A stretch of 64,000 nucleotides of DNA. Origin: Halomonas campaniensis. Lineage in GTDB: Bacteria > Pseudomonadota > Gammaproteobacteria > Pseudomonadales > Halomonadaceae. The position numbers and the translations under genes are program-made. Shown here in pieces: positions 43,484 through 50,804 of the stretch (position 1 is the stretch's first letter; each line of letters begins with the position of its first letter). Under the pieces are notes generated by a model. That model was not told the origin of the DNA, ran no database searches, and worked only from the letters and a program-made list of their open reading frames with translations. Location of the stretch: the NCBI RefSeq assembly GCF_002211105.1, contig NZ_JPUA01000037.1:142361-206360 (forward strand), in the 5' to 3' direction.

Positions 43484-43786
43484 ATGAGGGCACTGCCCGG
43501 TACACGACGTTTAATCATTACTTGGGGCGTATTAATGGCGCTAACCCTGGTTTCCATGGTTTCCGCTCGGCTAGATCAAACCACCGACTGGCAGGCGCTT
43601 CCCCTCTGGTCAGCCGCCATGATAATGATGGCGACCGGTTTCAAAGCCCACTGTGTGCTCATGGTCTATTTAAACTTGCGCGCTGCGACCCCAGCCTGGA
43701 AGGGAGTTTTCATTGCCCTGACACTATTAACGTTAACGCTGATTGCCGCGGGCTACCTGGCCGGTCGCTTTCATTTAGTGGGGTAG
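43484..43786 (+). CDS. norF: NorF, cytochrome c oxidase subunit IV-like small membrane protein
   Basis: This 100-residue protein has three membrane helices and looks like the prokaryotic COX subunit IV family. In Paracoccus the norEF pair is needed for full NO reductase activity. GTGAGGAAAC precedes ATG 43484. It is co-transcribed with norE. The sequence around GFKAHCVLMVYLNLRAA is the most conserved-looking part. Confidence 0.82.
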   Translation: MRALPGTRRLIITWGVLMALTLVSMVSARLDQTTDWQALPLWSAAMIMMATGFKAHCVLMVYLNLRAATPAWKGVFIALTLLTLTLIAAGYLAGRFHLVG

Positions 43787-43826
43787 CCTCACAGGTTTGG
43801 ATTTAGCTAAGTGCGGAATCAGTAGT

Positions 43827-44024
43827 TCAAGGCCGCTGCGCGGCATTTGCCCAGCCTTCCAGCAACCGACCCAGGCGCATCAAACCATAAACGATAAAGG
43901 GAACCAGCAACATCAGCGCCACGCCCCAATCACGGTTATTGATAAGCCATACCAGCGGCACGACTATACCTAAAGCGACCAAAGACCACAGACTAATCGC
44001 CACTACTAGGCGCAAGCGCAACAT
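43827..44024 (-). CDS. small membrane protein downstream of norD
   Basis: This 65-residue predicted membrane protein has two helices, at about residues 7-28 and 35-52, with a positively charged end. I do not recognise a family. ATG 44024 is preceded by a perfect GGAGG placed right after the norD stop codon, so it is translated with norD. It may be an assembly or stability factor for NO reductase, but that is only position-based. Confidence 0.6.
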   Translation of the reverse strand: MLRLRLVVAISLWSLVALGIVVPLVWLINNRDWGVALMLLVPFIVYGLMRLGRLLEGWANAAQRP

Positions 44025-44035
44025 TGACAACCTCC

Positions 44036-45979
44036 TTAGGAAGCAACAATCTGGCGGTAGATACTCGGCAGCGCCAAGGAGAGATGCTCCGGACGCTGGA
44101 CAATGGCATAACCACCTCGCCCAAACAGATGAGGAATATAGCGCCCCGCTTCCCGGTCGATCGTTACCCCGAACACACGCACTTCTTCCCGCCGCGCTTC
44201 AAGTACTGCCCTACGCGTGTCCTCAATGCCATAGCGCCCTTCATAATAGTCCGTATCGTTAGGCTTGCCGTCGGTCAGAAGTAACAGTAACCGGTGCCGA
44301 TTGGGACGTTTGGCAAGCGCTTTGGAAAGGTGCCGAATAGCGGGCCCCATACGCGTGTAGTGGCCTGGTTTGAGCGCTGCGATCCGCCGTGACACCCGCT
44401 CGCCCATTGGCTCATCGAAACTTTTCAGCGTATTGACCCAAACACGGTGACGACGATGGGAGGTAAAGCTATGAATGGCATAGTCGTCGCCGCACCCCGC
44501 AAGGCCATGACCCAATACCAGCAGCGCCTCTTTAGCCACATCCAGCACCCGCCGGTCTTCCAGCCAAGCCTCAGTGGAAAGAGATACATCGACCAGGATT
44601 GAAACCGCCAAATCCCTCGCCTGAGTGCGGCTAGCTTGATAGAGACGGTCGCTGGCTTCACCGGTCGCCGCCAGATCACAGCGGGAGCGAATGACGGCGT
44701 CCATATCCAGCTCGCTGCCATCCAGCTGGCCACGTAGCGTCTCACGACGCGGCCTAAGTGCTTCAAACTCGCGGCGGACTCGGCGAATGCGACGTTTTGT
44801 CGTTTCATCCGGCTGCCAGTTCTCCCTCTCCTCGCTCTGCACATCGCTGAGTACCACACAGTGGTCAGGCATATAGATTTGCTTACGATGATTCCATTCT
44901 GGATAGGTATGGCGCCCACGCAGCCTTCCCCCACTTACCTCACCGGGCGCCAGATCAAGATCAAGCTTTAACTTGGAAGCTGCCTTCTTACGGTTAGCAC
45001 TGAGCACAATTTCGTCAATCTGATCGGCCGCCTGTTTGGCCTCATCGTCGTCTTCATCCTCTACATGGCGATTGAGATTGACCATTTCGGCCCAGGAAAG
45101 CATCTTTTCGGATGCATTGAGCATTAAAGAGTCATCGCGGTCGGCCTGATCCTGCTCGCGCCGGTCAGCCTTACGTTTACCGTGATCATCTTGTGGCGAA
45201 TTCTTCCCTGGAACCGGCGCCTCATCATCTTCCTGCTCGGTTCGTGCTTGTTTATGGGTACCCAGGGCAACGGCTTGCCCCCATAGCGGCACCGGCAGTG
45301 GCGGCCGGTATCCACGCGGCGCATGAAACTTGTCCAAAGGCAGGAGCTCATCGAGGATGGCGATATGCATCACTTCGGCCCAGCCAGCCTCGGGCGGTGT
45401 TTCTCCCAGCAGGGCACAAAGAACGGATTCAAGCGCTGCTTCCATCGGCGGCAAGCGCTTGCGCTGGGGGCGAATGGCCAGCAATGCCTGACATAACCTG
45501 GCGTGACGCTGAGCGAGCCCAGGGAAGTGGGCCAATACTGCCCGAGTCGCCCGGTTTACTTCACGCAGTTGGAGAAGGTCTTGCTGTAGCGGATCTTCGA
45601 CGACGTGCACATGCCGGGTCATCGCCAGATACGCTACCAGCCAAAGGTAGAGATCCCGGTTCAGGGAAGCCTCGGCGAACAGGGCAATGCGTGGTGGTAA
45701 CAACAGGCTTTCTTCGTCACGGCGTGCTTGATCGAGCACCTCCTCATCAAGCCCAAGCCTTTGACGTAAGGATAAGCGATGCGACGAACTACGCCCCGCA
45801 ATAGCAGCAACATCGATACCCGCCTCGCCCCCTCCGGCGCGGAAAAAGACGCCGAGCATGGGCCGCAGCGTTTCAAGGCGCACTGCGGCTTCGGGATGGT
45901 CAGGGTAACTTGCCGCACTGGAAGCCCATCGGTGCCAATGGCGGCCTACAAACTCCTCGACTTCAAGAAAATCAAGCAT
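44036..45979 (-). CDS. norD: nitric oxide reductase activation protein NorD (VWA domain)
   Basis: NorD is a cytoplasmic VWA-domain protein that works with the NorQ ATPase to mature NO reductase, probably for iron insertion in NorB. The 647-residue protein has a long N-terminal helical part and a charged middle region (Asp/Glu/Lys-rich near 260-330). The C-terminal VWA domain has the MIDAS start DVSLSTE, then LLLLTDGKPND. It lies 9 nt after norQ. Confidence 0.93.
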   Translation of the reverse strand: MLDFLEVEEFVGRHWHRWASSAASYPDHPEAAVRLETLRPMLGVFFRAGGGEAGIDVAAIAGRSSSHRLSLRQRLGLDEEVLDQARRDEESLLLPPRIALFAEASLNRDLYLWLVAYLAMTRHVHVVEDPLQQDLLQLREVNRATRAVLAHFPGLAQRHARLCQALLAIRPQRKRLPPMEAALESVLCALLGETPPEAGWAEVMHIAILDELLPLDKFHAPRGYRPPLPVPLWGQAVALGTHKQARTEQEDDEAPVPGKNSPQDDHGKRKADRREQDQADRDDSLMLNASEKMLSWAEMVNLNRHVEDEDDDEAKQAADQIDEIVLSANRKKAASKLKLDLDLAPGEVSGGRLRGRHTYPEWNHRKQIYMPDHCVVLSDVQSEERENWQPDETTKRRIRRVRREFEALRPRRETLRGQLDGSELDMDAVIRSRCDLAATGEASDRLYQASRTQARDLAVSILVDVSLSTEAWLEDRRVLDVAKEALLVLGHGLAGCGDDYAIHSFTSHRRHRVWVNTLKSFDEPMGERVSRRIAALKPGHYTRMGPAIRHLSKALAKRPNRHRLLLLLTDGKPNDTDYYEGRYGIEDTRRAVLEARREEVRVFGVTIDREAGRYIPHLFGRGGYAIVQRPEHLSLALPSIYRQIVAS

Positions 45980-45988
45980 GCCCTGCCC

Positions 45989-46801
45989 TCACCCAAAGGT
46001 TGCGTGAATGGCTTCCATCAGCCCTTCCTGAACATCTGCGTCATCACTCAGCGGCTCCACTAAAGTAGCCCGGGCAGCTTCCAAAATGGGCACCCCGGCA
46101 GCAATCAGGGTAGCGCAGTAAACTAACAGGCGAGTAGAAACACCCTCTTCTAAATCCTGCCCCTTCATGGCCCGCAGACTGGCGGCAAGATTGACCAGCG
46201 CGGCGCACTGCTCACCGGACAAACCACTCTCCCGCGCGACAATATCGCGCTCGACTTTGGGTGGTGGAAAATCAAATGACATGGCCAGGAAGCGCTGGCG
46301 GGTACTCGGTTTAAGCGATTTGAGAATATGCTGATAACCAGGGTTGTAAGACACTACCAGCATGAAGTCATCCGGCGCTTCGAGCAGTTCCCCGGTACGT
46401 TCCAACGGCAGTAGTCGGCGGTCATCGGTGAGCGGGTGAAGCACCACGGTGACATCTTTACGCGCTTCTACCACCTCATCGAGATAGCAGATACCCCCTT
46501 CGCGCACTGCGCGAGTAAGCGGGCCATCGACCCAGCGGGTCTCGCCGCCCTGCAACAGATAGCGGCCTGTAAGGTCGGCTGAAGTCAGGTCGTCGTGACA
46601 TGAAACAGTGAATAGTGGGCGGCCCAGCTTAGCGGCCATATGGCTAACAAAACGTGTTTTACCACACCCGGTGGGGCCTTTAAGTAACAGCGGCAAACGT
46701 TGGCGAAAGGCGTGCTCAAACATAGCGCATTCGTTGCCGACGTTCTCGTAGAAAGGGATTTCACGCTCATCGATAGGATTAGCGACACAAGAAAGAGGCA
46801 T
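45989..46801 (-). CDS. norQ: nitric oxide reductase activation ATPase NorQ (MoxR family)
   Basis: NorQ is an AAA+ ATPase of the MoxR class that forms rings and acts with NorD on the NO reductase. The 270-residue protein has Walker A GPTGCGKT (residues 42-49), Walker B ICYLDEV, and VVSYNPGYQ with the arginine-rich sensor region LKPSTRQRFLAMSFDFP. ATG 46801 is used because the longer open frame reads through the terminator of norB. The gene is separated from norB by that terminator, so readthrough or its own promoter must drive it. Confidence 0.95.
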   Translation of the reverse strand: MPLSCVANPIDEREIPFYENVGNECAMFEHAFRQRLPLLLKGPTGCGKTRFVSHMAAKLGRPLFTVSCHDDLTSADLTGRYLLQGGETRWVDGPLTRAVREGGICYLDEVVEARKDVTVVLHPLTDDRRLLPLERTGELLEAPDDFMLVVSYNPGYQHILKSLKPSTRQRFLAMSFDFPPPKVERDIVARESGLSGEQCAALVNLAASLRAMKGQDLEEGVSTRLLVYCATLIAAGVPILEAARATLVEPLSDDADVQEGLMEAIHATFG

Positions 46802-46837
46802 GGCAAGACTCCATTGCCGGAAAATAAATAAAGAAAG

Positions 46838-46861
46838 CAAAAACGGCCCCGCAGGGCCGTT
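46838..46861 (-). terminator. terminator between norB and norQ
   Basis: The perfect 8-bp stem AACGGCCC/GGGCCGTT has a 4-nt loop. On the minus strand it is followed by TTTGC, directly after the norB stop codon. It could lower norQD expression relative to norCB. Confidence 0.7.
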
Positions 46862-46865
46862 AAGT

Positions 46866-48221
46866 TCAGGCCGAGCCTGCCCCAGCGGTAATTTGTGTGC
46901 CACCAGCAGGCACTTGCTCTCGGGCGGGCCCGAAGAAGGAGTAGAGCAGCATGATCGCCCCCACTGCCACGGCCACACCAGCGCCCAAACGCATGATGTA
47001 GAACAGGCCTAATTGATCCTGCACTTCCATGTAATTCATGCCCAAGACACGCTGTAAGTGAGTCTGCACGACCCCGGCGAAGGTCAGGGTAAACGTCATG
47101 AAGCACATAGCACTGGTGACGATCCAGAAGCCCCACATGTTCAGCACTTGGTTATAAGGCTGCACACGGCGGATCTGCGGCATGGCGTAGGTAATCACGC
47201 CAAGAATCAGCATCACATAGGCACCATAGAAAGCTAAATGGCCATGAGCGGCGGTTACCTGAGTACCATGGCTGTAGTAATTCACGAACGAAAGGGTATG
47301 CATAAAGCCCCACACCCCAGCGCCGAAAAAGGCAATGGTTGGGCAGCCTAAGGCCCATAGCATGGCCGCTTTATTAGGATGGTTACGACTGCCCTTCCAG
47401 AACATGGTAAAGGCGAATACCACCATGGCGAAGAAAGGCGCCACTTCAAGCGTCGAGAAGATACTGCCGATGGGCTGCCAGTAGCCAGGTGCGCCAATCC
47501 AGTAGTAGTGGTGCCCGGTGCCCAGCAGGCCGGAGAACAGTGCCAACCCAACAATGATATAGAGCCATTTTTCGATCACTTCGCGATCCACACCGGTCAT
47601 TTTGATCAGCAGGTAACCCAGCAAGGAAGCCATGATCAATTCCCATACGCCTTCCACCCAGAGGTGCACCACCCACCACCAGTAGAGTTTATCTACCGCC
47701 AGGTTGGTCGGGTTGTAAAAAGCGAATAACCAAAATACTGCCGCTAGCCAAAGCCCCAGCATTAACACCAGGTTGATAGCGGTCTTGCGGCCCTTGAGCA
47801 GCGTCATGCTGGTATTGAAAAGAAACATTAGAAAAGAAATGGTGATGAGTATTTTCACCCAGAACGGTTGCTCAAGAAACTCGCGCCCTTCATGGATACC
47901 GAACTGGTAGCCGACCAGAGCAGCGGCGCCAGCAAAAGCAAAGATCGCCAGCTGGATATACGCCAGATTGGGGCTATGAATTTCCCGCTCGGCTTCCTCT
48001 GGCATCAAATAGTAGGTACAGCCCATAAAACCGATCAACAGCCACACAATCAACAGATTGGTATGGCTGACACGCATGATATGAAAGGGCATCACTTCGG
48101 CCATAAAATTGGGCCAAGCATAGACGGTGGCGGCCAGCAGTCCGAAGACTATTTGTAGCGTAAATAGCGCCATGGCCACCATAAAAAAGGGTAAAGCAAC
48201 CTTCTGGGTTTCATATTTCAT
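46866..48221 (-). CDS. norB: nitric oxide reductase large subunit
   Basis: NorB is the membrane catalytic subunit that reduces two NO to N2O. The 451-residue protein has 12 membrane helices and the haem-copper oxidase histidines. The low-spin haem ligand lies in MRVSHTNLLIVWLLIG. The non-haem iron and haem b3 ligands lie in WVVHLWVEGVWELI, in GTGHHYYWIG and in HGHLAFYGAYVML, with the NorB-specific glutamates. It follows norC by about 38 nt. Confidence 0.97.
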   Translation of the reverse strand: MKYETQKVALPFFMVAMALFTLQIVFGLLAATVYAWPNFMAEVMPFHIMRVSHTNLLIVWLLIGFMGCTYYLMPEEAEREIHSPNLAYIQLAIFAFAGAAALVGYQFGIHEGREFLEQPFWVKILITISFLMFLFNTSMTLLKGRKTAINLVLMLGLWLAAVFWLFAFYNPTNLAVDKLYWWWVVHLWVEGVWELIMASLLGYLLIKMTGVDREVIEKWLYIIVGLALFSGLLGTGHHYYWIGAPGYWQPIGSIFSTLEVAPFFAMVVFAFTMFWKGSRNHPNKAAMLWALGCPTIAFFGAGVWGFMHTLSFVNYYSHGTQVTAAHGHLAFYGAYVMLILGVITYAMPQIRRVQPYNQVLNMWGFWIVTSAMCFMTFTLTFAGVVQTHLQRVLGMNYMEVQDQLGLFYIMRLGAGVAVAVGAIMLLYSFFGPAREQVPAGGTQITAGAGSA

Positions 48222-48259
48222 TGTACGGTTCTCCTTGATTCATCCTTCGGCTGTTTGCT

Positions 48260-48712
48260 TTAGCCAGCGGGATGTGGGGGCCAGTCCTGATCGTCGATGC
48301 CATCGGTCCATTCGAGGAAGTCGATTAGCGAGTTCATATCCTCTTCGCTAAAGTCATACGCTGGCATTTGACGACGACCCTCGATCCCCAATGGCTGGGC
48401 GCGGATCCAGGCATTAATACCCGATCTGGCAGCCTCAGGATTTTCATGACCTCCATAGCGTTCCCAGACGTTACCCAGTTCAGGAGCGAAATAAGCACCC
48501 TCTCCCATAATGCTATGGCAGTTGATACACATGTTTTTTTCCCACACTTCTTTGCCATGCTTAACAGAATCCGTGAGGCCTTCGCTGTCCGTGGAGACAT
48601 TGACCATGTACCAATGACTATGAGCCGTTAGCGCGGCAAAGAGCAGGAAGAAGAACAGCGAACCACCGTAGAAAATATTGCGGGCCGCTGATTTAGTGAG
48701 ACCATCAGCCAT
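48260..48712 (-). CDS. norC: nitric oxide reductase cytochrome c subunit
   Basis: NorC is the membrane-anchored cytochrome c that passes electrons to NorB. The 150-residue protein has one membrane helix at about residues 12-30 and a periplasmic haem c domain with C62-x2-C65-H66 (CINCH); the distal region contains YDFSEEDM. Its promoter carries a Dnr-type box at 48832 and an NsrR operator at 48778, spaced as at norE. Confidence 0.96.
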   Translation of the reverse strand: MADGLTKSAARNIFYGGSLFFFLLFAALTAHSHWYMVNVSTDSEGLTDSVKHGKEVWEKNMCINCHSIMGEGAYFAPELGNVWERYGGHENPEAARSGINAWIRAQPLGIEGRRQMPAYDFSEEDMNSLIDFLEWTDGIDDQDWPPHPAG

Positions 48713-48777
48713 AAGCCATACTCCCTTGCTAGTCAGATCCGACCTTCGGCTGGGAAGCCAAAAGGCATACGTTTATT

Positions 48778-48800
48778 AAGATGCATATTATTTACATTTT
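48778..48800 (-). promoter_or_regulatory. NsrR-type operator before norC
   Basis: AAGATGCAT forms one strong arm and TTTACATTTT a weaker one, over 23 bp. It covers the start point expected 41.5 nt downstream of the Dnr-type box. Confidence 0.65.
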
Positions 48801-48831
48801 TAAGATTAGCAGAAGAATCCCTCTAGCAACA

Positions 48832-48845
48832 TTGCCACAGGTCAA
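48832..48845 (-). promoter_or_regulatory. Dnr/FNR-type box before norC
   Basis: On the norC strand it reads TTGAC-CTGT-GGCAA, one mismatch from TTGAC-N4-GTCAA. It shares the inner CTGT with the ubiU box. Confidence 0.6.
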
Positions 48846-49167
48846 TTTTTGGCAAGAGCGATACCCTTGGTAAATTTAAGATTACGAATTAATTCGAGCC
48901 AGAACGCGGCTGGGTTTCTTAATAGTACCTAACCACTCTGTGCGATTTTCACCAGGACATAGCCGTTCTAGAGGTAGGCTGATGCTATGACTTCTCAGAT
49001 TTCACACGGGCATGTACCACTGCTGCTGATATGGGTTGCACACTCTTAAAACAGAGGGAATCAAGCTTCATACTTGACAAAATACAAACTAGCCTTAATT
49101 CTGAATATAATATCACGACATGATATTTTAAGCTCACAACGATCACAACTGACTGCGAGGCTAGACA

Positions 49168-49734
49168 ATGAACCCTCTAACCATTATTCAACTGCCCTTT
49201 ACCCATTTAGCGGGATGGAAAGACCTCCAGCAACGCCATCCTTCAATCGCCACTCTGGCTTGGTGCATCGTGCTGCCCATGTCATTGTTGCCACCCGTGA
49301 TGCTCTATTATGCCGGTACACACTACGGAGATATCTTCGCTCCAGGCTTCGCCGATCGGCAGTGGCGCTTCATCACGACCATTCTATTCCTGGCCGAGCT
49401 GCTCACCTTCTTTGTAATGGGCTGGCTAATTCACGCGGTGGTCAATAGCGATCGTGATCTCTCAATTAGCTACCACGACGCTTATCTGTTGGCAGCCCTG
49501 GCACCTTTGCCACTGTGGTCTGCAGCGATCGCCCTGCTGATCCCCAGCCTGGTGTTCAATGCGCTGGTAGTACTGGTGGCACTGGGCATCTCTTGCAGTT
49601 TGGTCTACCACGGGCTGCAGGCTCTGTGTAAACGCTCAGCGAATGACGTAACAACGATGTCTGCTACTTACACCGTTATGGCCGCCGGGGTGCTGGCATG
49701 GGGCTTGCTGATGGCTATTGTCTGGGCTTACTAG
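49168..49734 (+). CDS. Yip1/DUF1282-like membrane protein
   Basis: This 188-residue inner-membrane protein has about five hydrophobic helices (near 26-48, 72-95, 107-123, 125-145 and 163-185). It resembles the Yip1/DUF1282 family of bacterial membrane proteins by layout and by a short conserved YHDAYLLAALAPLPLW region. A GAGG site precedes ATG 49168. It lies between norC and the nos genes; an inverted repeat in its upstream region suggests its own operator. Function is unknown. Confidence 0.7.
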   Translation: MNPLTIIQLPFTHLAGWKDLQQRHPSIATLAWCIVLPMSLLPPVMLYYAGTHYGDIFAPGFADRQWRFITTILFLAELLTFFVMGWLIHAVVNSDRDLSISYHDAYLLAALAPLPLWSAAIALLIPSLVFNALVVLVALGISCSLVYHGLQALCKRSANDVTTMSATYTVMAAGVLAWGLLMAIVWAY

Positions 49735-49803
49735 GATTCAAGTAGAGTGGAACCGACTCACTAGCTAGGCTTTAAAGGAAACTCATTTACTTGCGAGATA
49801 GCG

Positions 49804-50154
49804 ATGGATATTGAATTAAAGCGAGCCTATGACTCACCTCAAAGCAAAGATGGTTATCGTGTCCTCGTCGACGGTATCTGGCCGCGCGGGGTGTCCAAGG
49901 AGGAAGCCAAAATCGATGAATGGCGCAAGGAGGTCGCCCCAAGCAGCGAACTACGCAAAGCGTTTCATAATGACTCACTCGACTGGAGTGGCTTCCGCCG
50001 TCGCTATCTCAAAGAGTTAACCTCTTATCGCGAGTCTCTTCGTGATCTTGCACAACGTGCCAGGAAAGAGCGAGTTACTCTGGTATTTGCCTCTAAGGAA
50101 GAGCGCCGTAACAATGCCGAAGTGCTGCGCCAGTACTTGAACATGTTGAAATAA
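49804..50154 (+). CDS. DUF488 family protein
   Basis: This 116-residue cytoplasmic protein is of the DUF488 family, recognised by LKRAYDSPQSKDGYRVLVDGIWPRG at the start and by LVFASKEERRNNAEVL near the end. DUF488 genes are common beside nitrosative-stress and denitrification loci, but no biochemical role is established. It has a weak ribosome-binding site and is about 70 nt after the Yip1-like gene. Confidence 0.85.
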   Translation: MDIELKRAYDSPQSKDGYRVLVDGIWPRGVSKEEAKIDEWRKEVAPSSELRKAFHNDSLDWSGFRRRYLKELTSYRESLRDLAQRARKERVTLVFASKEERRNNAEVLRQYLNMLK

Positions 50155-50261
50155 TCCACGCTGTAAAAACATTTCTACATCGCCACACCCCTAGCGCCGT
50201 GGTGCATAGCCAAGCGTCTGAAATTCGAGTTGAAATCACAATAACGACTGACGTCATCGCC

Positions 50262-50298
50262 TACCCACTAAGGGGTAAGCTAATGCTCTGTAGGGGTA
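50262..50298 (+). promoter_or_regulatory. NarL-type heptamer pair plus a third heptamer
   Basis: TACCCAC-TA-AGGGGTA is a 7-2-7 pair with one mismatch to TACYYMT/AKRRGTA. A third perfect heptamer AGGGGTA follows at 50292-50298, just before the FNR/Dnr box. Confidence 0.65.
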
Positions 50299-50311
50299 CG
50301 CGAGACTAAAA

Positions 50312-50325
50312 ATGATCCAGATCAA
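50312..50325 (+). promoter_or_regulatory. FNR/Dnr-type box before cytochrome c and nos genes
   Basis: ATGAT-CCAG-ATCAA matches the FNR consensus at all but one base. It is the exact reverse complement of the nrdD box at 35389-35402. Confidence 0.75.
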
Positions 50326-50475
50326 CATTAGTCCCCCTTATTTCTTTAAAGTGAACTTCATACCTTTTCTCGTACTGAAAAATCAGTACCCAGCAACTCG
50401 TATACCTCAATAAACCACCTTGCCACGTTGCCGAATTGGTAATTTCAACTCAAAAGATGCATAAGGAATACTTCA

Positions 50476-50778
50476 ATGAAAACCCTCGCGTCCATACTGC
50501 TGCTAGGCGTTATTACTTCTATTTCGGTTACCGCTCATGCCGATGGCGAAGCCACCTATAACCAAGCCTGCATGGCTTGCCACATGACGGGCGCTGCAGG
50601 TGCTCCCATTCGCGGCAATGCCGAACACTGGGAGCCACGCTTAGAAAAAGGCATGGACACCCTGTACGACCACGCGATTAACGGTTTTCAGGCAATGCCG
50701 CCGAAAGGAGGCCAATTGGGCTTGAGCGATGACGAAGTGAAAGCTGCCGTCGATCACTTGCTAGAACCGGTTCTATAA
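50476..50778 (+). CDS. periplasmic cytochrome c (c5-like) of the nos cluster
   Basis: This small class I cytochrome c has 100 residues with a signal peptide of about 22 residues and one haem site C32-x2-C35-H36 (CMACH). The axial methionine is probably in FQAMPPKGG. It is likely an electron donor to nitrous oxide reductase or a partner of NosR. AAGGAA lies before ATG 50476, and nosR starts 26 nt later, so they are one unit. Confidence 0.88.
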   Translation: MKTLASILLLGVITSISVTAHADGEATYNQACMACHMTGAAGAPIRGNAEHWEPRLEKGMDTLYDHAINGFQAMPPKGGQLGLSDDEVKAAVDHLLEPVL

Positions 50779-50804
50779 CGCTCTTGACCCGAAAGGAAAC
50801 CACG

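Larger units (their letters stand above)
48713..49167. other. norC / membrane-protein divergent intergenic region
   Basis: These 455 bases have no convincing gene. They hold the norC control region (NsrR operator, Dnr-type box). Near the rightward gene there is a 7-5-7 inverted repeat AATATCA-CGACA-TGATATT at 49109-49127. The middle part (about 48860-49080) shows nothing I can interpret. Confidence 0.55.
50155..50475 (+). other. cytochrome c / nos control region
   Basis: These 321 bases hold no gene but clear control sites: NarL-type heptamers at 50262-50298 and an FNR/Dnr-type box at 50312-50325, both placed to activate the cytochrome c and nos genes. A half-site AAGATGCAT at 50454 overlaps the ribosome-binding region. 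Confidence 0.7.

Noticed and set aside
50454..50476. NsrR operator before the cytochrome c gene
   Set aside because: Only one half-site (AAGATGCAT) matches. It overlaps the ribosome-binding region, and the second arm does not fit.
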